Below the pieces are notes generated by a model. That model ran no database searches. It saw nothing but the letters and a program-made list of their open reading frames with translations, and was not told the DNA's origin. From Oscillospiraceae bacterium (GTDB lineage: Bacteria > Bacillota > Clostridia > Oscillospirales > Ruminococcaceae), in assembly GCA_028694405.1 (NCBI GenBank), contig JAQUTM010000050.1, forward strand, positions 1 to 13,562: a DNA stretch of 13,562 nt, given 5' to 3'. This document shows positions 6,983 to 13,277 of the stretch, one piece after another (positions within the stretch are counted from its first letter, which is position 1; each line of letters opens with the position of its first letter). The position numbers and the translations under genes were made by a program.

Positions 6983-8176
6983 ATGGAATATGTATTTTCT
7001 GATAATCTAAATCGGTTAAAACCAAGTATCATTCGTGAGCTGTTAAAGCAGATGAGCGACCCGAATTTAATCAGCTTTGCGGGGGGCAACCCTGCCGCTG
7101 AGGGCTTTCCGTTAGAGGATATACGCCGCATTAGTGATAAACTATTGCAAGAGGACGGGGTAAATGTTCTGCAATACGGCGTAACCGAGGGATATACGCC
7201 GTTGCGTAAGGCTGCAGTAGATTTTTTCAGCCGTACCGAAACAGTGCTGCGCAAAAATGATGACGTGGCTATTTTTAGCGGGGGACAACAGATTGTAGAT
7301 TTTACAGTAAAGTGTTTGTGTAACCCGGGGGATACGGTAATATGTGAAAACCCCAGTTTTTTGGGGGCGCTTAATGCCATACGCAGTCATGGTGTCAATT
7401 TGGTGGGAATAGATATAGAGGCTGACGGCTTAAATGTAGCACAGCTGGAACAAGCGCTAAAGACCCCTAAAAAGCCTAAGTTTATGTATCTGATACCAAA
7501 CTTTCAAAACCCTACCGGTGTTACTTTAAGTGCAGAAAAACGCAAAGCGGTTTATAACTTGGCTGTAAAATATCAAGTACCTATATTAGAGGACAACCCT
7601 TATGGTGAACTGCGCTACAGCGGAGAAGCTGTGCCAAGCATAAAAAGCTTAGACGAGGCAGGTGTGGTAATCTATGCAGCTTCTTTTAGCAAAATTATGT
7701 GTCCGGGTATGCGTTTAGCTGCTTGCATTGCCGATAAAACTTTGCTTGGTAAAATGGTAATTTGCAAACAGACAAACGATGTGCACAGCACATTGTGGAG
7801 CCAGCGTGTGTGCGAGCGCATTTTAGCCACAGTAGACATGGAGGCGCATTTGGCACATTTGCGCGCTGTGTATAAAGAAAAAAGTCAACTGATGCTTTCC
7901 TGTATGGAACAGCATTTTCCGGCGGACGCAATGTGGACAAGACCGGAGGGCGGTATGTTTGTTTGGGTTACCTTGCCACGGCGCATAGATGCCCCTCAGT
8001 TTATAAAACAAGCTTTAGAACAGGGCGTTGCGGTTGTGCCCGGTGCAGCTTTTTATGCAGATGATACGCAAGCAAGCCAAGGTATGCGTATGTGCTTTAG
8101 TACAGCTCCTAAAGAAGATATTGTGAGAGGAATTACAATTTTAGGCGATCTGATGAAAGTAGAGGCAAAAAGGTAG
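6983..8176 (+). CDS. PLP-dependent aminotransferase, fold type I (LysN/MocR-domain-like)
   Basis: A 397-residue cytosolic class I/II aminotransferase that needs pyridoxal phosphate. Visible hallmarks are GGNPAAEGFP (34-43), YGVTEGYTPLR (65-75), NPTG with Asn176, EDNPY with Asp204, and the cofactor lysine Lys237 in SFSKIMCPGMR, with Arg244 for the phosphate. These match the group annotated as 2-aminoadipate or aromatic/branched-chain aminotransferase. It has no N-terminal winged-helix domain, so it is not a MocR regulator. ATG 6983 follows AAGGGG with 6-base spacing. It starts 51 bases after the CDF gene with no clear terminator or promoter between, so co-transcription is possible. The membrane glycosyltransferase gene begins one base after its stop. 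Substrate is not predictable from the sequence. Confidence 0.9.
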   Translation: MEYVFSDNLNRLKPSIIRELLKQMSDPNLISFAGGNPAAEGFPLEDIRRISDKLLQEDGVNVLQYGVTEGYTPLRKAAVDFFSRTETVLRKNDDVAIFSGGQQIVDFTVKCLCNPGDTVICENPSFLGALNAIRSHGVNLVGIDIEADGLNVAQLEQALKTPKKPKFMYLIPNFQNPTGVTLSAEKRKAVYNLAVKYQVPILEDNPYGELRYSGEAVPSIKSLDEAGVVIYAASFSKIMCPGMRLAACIADKTLLGKMVICKQTNDVHSTLWSQRVCERILATVDMEAHLAHLRAVYKEKSQLMLSCMEQHFPADAMWTRPEGGMFVWVTLPRRIDAPQFIKQALEQGVAVVPGAAFYADDTQASQGMRMCFSTAPKEDIVRGITILGDLMKVEAKR

Positions 8177-8177
8177 C

Positions 8178-9938
8178 ATGACAGAGACCAACGAAAATTT
8201 ATGCAAAAAAGGAAAACTGCATGTAAAGCAAGAAGCTGTAATATTTGCAGCTTTGTTTCTTGTTATTTCTTTAGTGGCAGTATATTTTACTACGCAAAAG
8301 CAAGGGTATGAATTGGATGAACTATACTCTTTCGGCTATGCAAACGGCTCTTACATGCCATTGATGGAAGGTACTACACAGGAATATACGCTGAAAAATT
8401 TTATAGATGAATATGTTTTTGCCGACAGCTTTGGCAAAACGGTAAATAATTTTTTAGCAGGTGTGCAAGATATTTTTCAAAATGGAATAAAAGAAAGTAA
8501 CCTGTATAAAGAGTATAAACGTGCGATGCTGTGTGAAAAGGAGCTGGCTTGGCACGATGCCGAATACTTTAGAAATTATATAACGGCAGAGCCGGGCGCG
8601 CAGTTTGAGTATCTATCTGTTTACAATAATATGTATTATGATAATCACCCGCCTTTTTATCTAATGCTTATACATACAATGTCCTCGCTTTTTCCCGGCC
8701 AATTTAGCAAATATATGGGGTTTGCAATCAATTATCTGGCTTTAATGGGCAGCTGTGCCATGTTGTATGCGCTTGTAAAGCGGCTTAGCGGCAGCGCTTT
8801 TATGGCACAGGGAATCATGTTAACTTACGGCTTAAGCACAGGCTTTACTGCCAGTATGACCTTTTACCGTATGTACGGCGTGCTTACCTTTTTTACCCTA
8901 TGGTTTGTATATGCACACGTTTGCTTGCTGCAAAGCGATTGGGTGTTTACCCCAAAGCGGGTTATTGCACTGGGTGCTTCGGCAATATTGGGCTTTTATA
9001 CACATTATTACTTTATTGTTTTTGCGGCACTATTGGCCTTTTTTACTTTAGTTTTACAAGTAGTACAAAAAAACACAAAAGCTATAAAACAATATTTGCT
9101 AACAGGTTTCTGCGCAGGTGTTATAAGTTTCATTATTTGGCCGTTTTCCATTTGGCGCATTTTATTTTCTTATCGCTCCTACGATGCATTAGAACAGCTG
9201 AAAACAGGAGACCACTGGCTGCGCTTGCAGGAATACAGCGCTATTGTGCGGGACAATGTATTTGCGGGCAGCAATTTTTTACTGGTTTTGGCAGTGGCGG
9301 CTATCATAACGGCCTTTGTTTTAGCTTATAGGCAAGGCAAGAAAAAAACAGTAGCTATTGGGCTGTTAATGCTGCTGCCTGTTATACTGGACATTTTCAT
9401 AATCAGCAACGTTGCACCTTATTCTCGAGAGCGCTATATTGCCAACACGTTTCCGTTTATTGTTGCGGGCGTTGCTTTTGCGGTGACATATTTGTTTCAA
9501 CTGGTTACAAAGGCTACAAAAATAACCCTTAAAAATGTTATAATTCCGTTGGCGGTGTGTGTAGGTGTTTCTGCTGTGGGACTGATTACCGTTCCCCAGG
9601 AGCATTTATATCCTGTAAGCGCTGCTAAGCAAGAACTACTACAGAAATATGAGGGCAGTAAGTGTATATTTGCTTATAAAAAGTGGTCGAAATACACCCA
9701 AAACGTTTTAGACTTTTTACATTATGATGAAACCCTGTTGCTGGAAATAGAAAACATGGATTATCTGTATAGCCAAGCGGCGGATTTACAAGGTCAAGAT
9801 GTTTTACTCTATATAGACAGAGAATTGGACTATCAAGAAATAACCGCACTTATCAAACAAAACATGCATGCTGCCGATGTAGAATTGTTGAGCACCGATG
9901 CGGGCGGATATGCCGATATATATCATATATGCTGGTAA
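8178..9938 (+). CDS. GT-C / GT39-like membrane glycosyltransferase
   Basis: A 586-residue polytopic membrane protein resembling ArnT/PMT-type glycosyltransferases, which use lipid-phosphate-linked sugars to modify envelope molecules. After a short cytosolic tail a first helix (about 19-37) leads to an Asp-Glu pair (47-48, in YELDELYSFGY), the acidic motif expected at the start of the first external loop. A long external region of about 100 residues ends in YYDNHPPFYLML (His157-Pro-Pro), a second typical motif. About nine or ten more helices follow, and the C-terminal 100 or so residues look soluble and external. The gene starts one base after the aminotransferase stop, with its ribosome site (AAAAAGG) inside that gene. 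Donor and acceptor are unknown. The GT-C fold assignment is good; the exact family is less certain. Confidence 0.78.
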   Translation: MTETNENLCKKGKLHVKQEAVIFAALFLVISLVAVYFTTQKQGYELDELYSFGYANGSYMPLMEGTTQEYTLKNFIDEYVFADSFGKTVNNFLAGVQDIFQNGIKESNLYKEYKRAMLCEKELAWHDAEYFRNYITAEPGAQFEYLSVYNNMYYDNHPPFYLMLIHTMSSLFPGQFSKYMGFAINYLALMGSCAMLYALVKRLSGSAFMAQGIMLTYGLSTGFTASMTFYRMYGVLTFFTLWFVYAHVCLLQSDWVFTPKRVIALGASAILGFYTHYYFIVFAALLAFFTLVLQVVQKNTKAIKQYLLTGFCAGVISFIIWPFSIWRILFSYRSYDALEQLKTGDHWLRLQEYSAIVRDNVFAGSNFLLVLAVAAIITAFVLAYRQGKKKTVAIGLLMLLPVILDIFIISNVAPYSRERYIANTFPFIVAGVAFAVTYLFQLVTKATKITLKNVIIPLAVCVGVSAVGLITVPQEHLYPVSAAKQELLQKYEGSKCIFAYKKWSKYTQNVLDFLHYDETLLLEIENMDYLYSQAADLQGQDVLLYIDRELDYQEITALIKQNMHAADVELLSTDAGGYADIYHICW

Positions 9939-9999
9939 AAAAGATTACTTTAATAGAAAAAATAACCAGTAATATTTAAAATAATTTCCAAAAATTGTA

Positions 10000-10027
10000 T
10001 TGACATTAAAAATAATAGTAGTATACT
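10000..10027 (+). promoter_or_regulatory. Strong promoter of the rubrerythrin gene
   Basis: An exact TTGACA (10000-10005), a 16-base spacer, and TATACT (10022-10027, 5 of 6). It is the closest to consensus of any promoter in the window. The predicted start is near 10034, inside the palindrome that begins at the last base of the -10 box. Confidence 0.85.
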
Positions 10028-10053
10028 AATATTAGTAATTATTACTAATATTA
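10024..10053 (+). promoter_or_regulatory. Palindromic operator, Fur/PerR-like, over the rubrerythrin start site
   Basis: Bases 10027-10053 form a perfect 13-1-13 inverted repeat (arm TAATATTAGTAAT). The central 15 bases match the 7-1-7 PerR consensus at 5 of 7 positions in each half. The 11-mer TACTAATATTA also occurs twice as a direct repeat, at 10024-10034 and 10043-10053, 19 bases apart. It spans the end of the -10 box and the predicted start, where a bound repressor would block transcription. PerR control of rubrerythrin is known in clostridia; the identity of the regulator here is inferred. Confidence 0.7.
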
Positions 10054-10091
10054 AAGTTTAAATAATTTTATTATAGTTGGAGGTAATAAAA

Positions 10092-10634
10092 ATGAGTAAT
10101 TTAAAAGGTACAAAAACAGAGCAAAATTTATGGGAAGCTTTTGCAGGCGAAAGTCAAGCACGCAATAAGTACACTTACTATGCTTCTGCTGCAAAAAAAG
10201 AAGGCTACGAGCAAATTGCTGCTTTTTTTGAAGAGACAGCAGGCAACGAAAAAGAACACGCTAAAATTTGGTTTAAATTGCTGCATGAGGGCAAAATACC
10301 TGATACTGCAACAAACTTGTTAGATGCCGCTGAAGGTGAAAATGGCGAGTGGACCGAGATGTATGCTCGTATGGCACAAGAGGCAAAAGAAGAGGGCTTT
10401 GCTAATATTGCTGCCTTGTTTACCATGGTAGGCAAAATTGAAAAAACACATGAAGAGCGTTACCGCAAGTTGTTAGACAACGTAAAAACAGAAAAAGTTT
10501 ATGCGCGTGAAGAGCAACAAGTGTGGGTATGCCGTAACTGCGGTCACCAACATGTAGGCAAACATGCACCGGAGATATGTCCTGTTTGTGCACATCCAAA
10601 GTCTTACTTTGAGCTTGTTTCTACCAATTATTGA
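10092..10634 (+). CDS. rbr: Rubrerythrin
   Basis: A 180-residue cytoplasmic non-haem iron protein that reduces hydrogen peroxide to water in anaerobes, taking electrons from rubredoxin or NADH-linked donors. The N-terminal ferritin-like four-helix domain (about 1-135) carries diiron ligands Glu20, Glu53 and His56, then the GEWTEMY helix and a second Glu-x2-His (117, 120). The C-terminal rubredoxin-like domain has Cys147-x2-Cys150 and Cys163-x2-Cys166. Length and domain order are typical. ATG 10092 follows GGAGGT with about 8-base spacing; an in-frame TTG at 10077 overlaps that site and is rejected. It is a single-gene transcript, bounded by its own strong promoter and terminator, and the palindrome over the promoter suggests peroxide- or metal-responsive repression. 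Confidence 0.96.
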   Translation: MSNLKGTKTEQNLWEAFAGESQARNKYTYYASAAKKEGYEQIAAFFEETAGNEKEHAKIWFKLLHEGKIPDTATNLLDAAEGENGEWTEMYARMAQEAKEEGFANIAALFTMVGKIEKTHEERYRKLLDNVKTEKVYAREEQQVWVCRNCGHQHVGKHAPEICPVCAHPKSYFELVSTNY

Positions 10635-10648
10635 TCTATAATATAGAC

Positions 10649-10690
10649 AAAAACAAGAGCGTATCTTAAAAAATACGCTCTTGTTTTTTT
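10649..10690 (+). terminator. Intrinsic terminator of rubrerythrin
   Basis: A perfect 16-bp stem (10649-10664 with 10673-10688) with an 8-base loop and a run of seven T at 10684-10690. The core arm is ACAAGAGCGTAT. It starts 15 bases after the stop codon. The A-run on the left arm would also give a T-run on the opposite strand, so it could work in both directions. Confidence 0.92.
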
Positions 10691-10714
10691 GCATCGTGGA
10701 TACCCCCCACCGTA

Positions 10715-10742
10715 TTGTAAACGTAAAAATTCATACTATAAT
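10715..10742 (+). promoter_or_regulatory. Promoter of the ArsP_2-family transporter gene
   Basis: TTGTAA (10715-10720, 4 of 6), a 16-base spacer and an exact TATAAT (10737-10742). The predicted start is near 10749. The 68-base leader to TTG 10817 contains a GGGC/GCCC hairpin (10757-10760 with 10765-10768) and a GCAGCA/TGCTGC hairpin (10783-10788 with 10792-10797). I could not match these to a known riboswitch. Confidence 0.65.
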
Positions 10743-10816
10743 AGGAAAAGTAAACAGGGCAGGTGCCCATTAAAAGCAACCGGCAGCAGTTTGCTGCAAC
10801 AATGCGGGAGGTTATT

Positions 10817-11680
10817 TTGGCAGATTTTATCTTAGAAGTGTTACTGGATGCGGGAATTGATACTTTAAAAATGATTCCTTTTTTATTTTTGGCCTATCTG
10901 GTAATTGAATATGTAGAACATCATCAAAGTAAAAGGTTGGAAAAAGCCCTTACGGGGCAAAGTAAATACGGCTTTTTAACGGGTGCTGCGTTGGGGGTAT
11001 TTCCCCAGTGCGGATTTAGCGCTATGGCAGCTAACTTGTATGCCAGTAAAGTAATTACAGTGGGTACACTGGTGGCAGTATTTATCAGCACAAGTGATGA
11101 GGCAATACCCATGCTTTTTGCTGCGCCGGGACAGGCGGGTATCATGTTAAAGCTTGTGGGGTTAAAAGTGGTATTTGCTGCGATAGCAGGGTTTTTAATT
11201 GACTTTGTATTAAAAAAACTGATACCGATTGGGCTGGGCGGATATGAAAATAGTGTAAGCGATTGCGATTGTCATGAGCATAATGAGAGAGACAGTGTGC
11301 TTTTAGCTGCTGTAAAACATACTGTTCATATTACGCTGTATATCTTTTTGTTTTCTTTGGTAATTGGTTTTGTGGTAGAGTGGATTGGCATGGATACAAT
11401 AAAAGCTTTTTTGAGCTCTATAGGGCCATGGCAGCTTTTGGTGGCGGGTATTGTGGGGTTTATCCCAAACTGCGCGGCCAGTATTATGCTTACACAGCTT
11501 TATATAGAGGGCGGTCTTGCGTTTTCGGCGGCTGTAACAGGCTTGTGCACAGGGGCAGGTGTAGGTATTTTGGTTTTATTTAAGCAAAACCGCAACTGGA
11601 AAGAAAACCTTTGCATTTTGGCTTTGGTATATATTTTTAGTGTTTTGGCAGGATTAGCGGTTATGATGCTTGGAATGTAA
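10817..11680 (+). CDS. ArsP_2-family membrane protein, putative manganese/heavy-metal exporter
   Basis: A 287-residue inner-membrane protein with about eight to ten helices, of the family annotated as putative 10-TM heavy-metal or manganese exporter. It is built from two similar halves: GVFPQCGFSAMAANLYAS in the first and GFIPNCAASIMLTQLY in the second, each with a Pro-x-Cys in a helix that may touch the metal. A cytosolic loop between the halves is rich in Cys, His and acidic residues (SDCDCHEHNERD). I chose TTG 10817: GGGAGG (10806-10811) precedes it by 5 bases, and the protein then begins at the first family helix. A GTG at 10763 and an ATG at 10802 are in frame but have poor ribosome sites. 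It lies just after rubrerythrin but has its own promoter. Function in this family is poorly tested, so the metal is uncertain. Confidence 0.78.
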   Translation: MADFILEVLLDAGIDTLKMIPFLFLAYLVIEYVEHHQSKRLEKALTGQSKYGFLTGAALGVFPQCGFSAMAANLYASKVITVGTLVAVFISTSDEAIPMLFAAPGQAGIMLKLVGLKVVFAAIAGFLIDFVLKKLIPIGLGGYENSVSDCDCHEHNERDSVLLAAVKHTVHITLYIFLFSLVIGFVVEWIGMDTIKAFLSSIGPWQLLVAGIVGFIPNCAASIMLTQLYIEGGLAFSAAVTGLCTGAGVGILVLFKQNRNWKENLCILALVYIFSVLAGLAVMMLGM

Positions 11681-11692
11681 AAAAAATTAGCC

Positions 11693-11721
11693 TTGCAATG
11701 ACATAAACGCTGTGCTATACT
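11693..11721 (+). promoter_or_regulatory. Promoter of the glycerol-3-phosphate-type oxidoreductase operon
   Basis: TTGCAA (11693-11698, 4 of 6), a 17-base spacer and TATACT (11716-11721) preceded by TG, an extended -10. It begins 12 bases after the stop of the transporter gene. The predicted start is near 11728, leaving a leader of about 113 bases before the ATG at 11841. Confidence 0.72.
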
Positions 11722-11736
11722 AAAGATGCTTTAGAG

Positions 11737-11796
11737 AAAGAGACAGAGCAACAACCGTATGCGGTTTGGTTTGCTGTGTCTCTTTTTGATTTTTTA
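11737..11796 (+). terminator. Two-tier intrinsic terminator in the oxidoreductase leader (probable attenuator)
   Basis: A 15-position lower stem with one G-G mismatch (11737-11751 with 11771-11785, arm start AAAGAGACAG), an internal loop, and a 5-bp inner stem (11753-11757 with 11762-11766, loop TATG). T-runs follow: TTTTT at 11783-11787 and TTTTTT at 11790-11795. It lies about 10 bases after the predicted start of the operon promoter, so most transcripts would end near base 60-70 unless an antiterminator acts. Confidence 0.75.
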
Positions 11797-11840
11797 ACAA
11801 GTATATGCTGGCAAAAATAAATAGCTAAGGGGTAACTGAT

Positions 11841-13274
11841 ATGTTGGATGTAACGATTATAGGCGGCGGTATTATTGGTGCAAACGTGGCTTACCGTTTG
11901 GGTTTGCGAAATGCAAATGTGCTGTTGCTGGAAAAAGACACTGATGTGGCAAACGGTACAACAAAGGCAAACAGTGCTATAGTACACGCCGGATATGACC
12001 CGGAGCCGGGCACGGCCATGGCGCGTTTAAACGTGCGGGGCAGCCGCCTTACCAAAGAGTTGGCGCAGAACTTGAGTGTGCCCTACAAACAAATCGGAAG
12101 TTTGGTTTTGGCGTTTGACGGTGCCGATATGATGATGCTGGACGAATTGTTTCATCGCGGATACGCCAATGGTTTGCATGATTTACGTTTGTTAAATCCC
12201 ACTGAGATAAAAGAGATAGAGCCCAATCTGTCCCCGGATGTAAAAGCAGCGCTGCTGGCACCGTCAGCCGCTGTTATAGAGCCCTGGGAAATGGCCACCG
12301 CTTTGGCGGATACAGCTGTTTTAAACGGAGTACAGGTAAAATTAAATACCGAGGTTACAGCCGTTAATCCTATAGAGGGCGGCTGGCGTGTTGTTACCGC
12401 AGACGGTACCGCATATGACACCAAATATGTAATAAATGCTGCAGGCACTTATGCAGACGTTATAAACGATATGGCGGCACCTCATTGCTTTACCACAAAG
12501 CCCAGTAAAGGCGAATACTATTTATTGGACAAAAACCAAAGCGGACTTGTAAATCATGTGATTTTTCAATGCCCCAACGAAAAAGGAAAAGGCGTTTTGG
12601 TTAGCCCTACTGTACACGGCAACATTATTGTAGGGCCGGACGCTGTTTTGGCCACAGACCGTGACCGTGTAGATACCCAAGCTGATGGACTTGCCTTTGT
12701 GCGCACGGCTGCGCTAAAAAGCGTTCCCACGTTAAATTGGCGAAGCAGTATTCGCAATTTTGCCGGCGTACGCGCAAATTCTGATAAAGATGACTTTATA
12801 ATTGAACAAACAGCACCTGGCTTTATTACGCTGGGCGGCATAAAAAGCCCAGGGCTGAGTGCCGCACCTGCTATTGCAGAAGAGGCGGAAAAGCTTTTGG
12901 AACAAGCCGGTTTTAACGCCGAAAAGAAGGAAAACCCCATTACAACCCGCAAAAAAGTACGTTTTTCAGCGTTGTCGCCACAGGAAAAGGCAAAGTTAAT
13001 ACAAGAAAAACCGGCGTATGGACGCATTATTTGCCGCTGTGAGGGAATTACCGAGGGAGAAATTGTAGAGGCCTTGCACAGTCCAATCCCTCCCACAACA
13101 ATAGACGCTATTAAGCGTCGCTGTCGTGCAGGCATGGGGCGTTGTCAAGGCGGTTTTTGCGCACCTCGTGTACATGAACTGATTTGCCGAGAGCTTGGCG
13201 TTGCCCCAAAAGAGGTTTTGAAAGATAAAGCAGGCAGTGTAATTATTACCGATGAAACCAAGGGGAGGAAATAG
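11841..13274 (+). CDS. GlpA-like FAD-dependent oxidoreductase with C-terminal BFD [2Fe-2S] domain
   Basis: A 477-residue flavoprotein of the glycerol-3-phosphate dehydrogenase / L-2-hydroxyglutarate oxidase group. The N-terminal FAD-binding fold shows GGGIIG (8-13) and the ribose-binding acidic residue near EKD (31-33). The family segment GTTKANSAIVHAGYDPEPG spans 39-57. The DAO domain runs to about 350 and ends with LGGIKSPGLSAAPAIAEE. The C-terminal BFD-like domain (about 395-452) has Cys398-x-Cys400 and Cys435-x4-Cys440, a [2Fe-2S] ligand set. ATG 11841 follows AAGGGG with 8-base spacing. A second FAD oxidoreductase begins 3 bases after its stop; together with a DUF1667 protein (not in view) this is the usual anaerobic clostridial arrangement. 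Substrate is most likely sn-glycerol-3-phosphate, though 2-hydroxyglutarate or another hydroxy acid cannot be excluded. Confidence 0.88.
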   Translation: MLDVTIIGGGIIGANVAYRLGLRNANVLLLEKDTDVANGTTKANSAIVHAGYDPEPGTAMARLNVRGSRLTKELAQNLSVPYKQIGSLVLAFDGADMMMLDELFHRGYANGLHDLRLLNPTEIKEIEPNLSPDVKAALLAPSAAVIEPWEMATALADTAVLNGVQVKLNTEVTAVNPIEGGWRVVTADGTAYDTKYVINAAGTYADVINDMAAPHCFTTKPSKGEYYLLDKNQSGLVNHVIFQCPNEKGKGVLVSPTVHGNIIVGPDAVLATDRDRVDTQADGLAFVRTAALKSVPTLNWRSSIRNFAGVRANSDKDDFIIEQTAPGFITLGGIKSPGLSAAPAIAEEAEKLLEQAGFNAEKKENPITTRKKVRFSALSPQEKAKLIQEKPAYGRIICRCEGITEGEIVEALHSPIPPTTIDAIKRRCRAGMGRCQGGFCAPRVHELICRELGVAPKEVLKDKAGSVIITDETKGRK

Positions 13275-13277
13275 ACG

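Noticed and set aside
10749..10812. Loose similarity of the ArsP_2 leader to a cobalamin or SAM riboswitch core (AGGTGCCC, CCGG, GCGGGA)
   Set aside because: The leader is far too short, and the ordered conserved blocks of either class cannot be traced.
12566..13135. 189-codon minus-strand frame inside the GlpA-like gene
   Set aside because: It overlaps a well-supported flavoprotein including its BFD domain, and its composition (Ser, Pro, Ala, Arg rich) is typical of antisense shadow translation.
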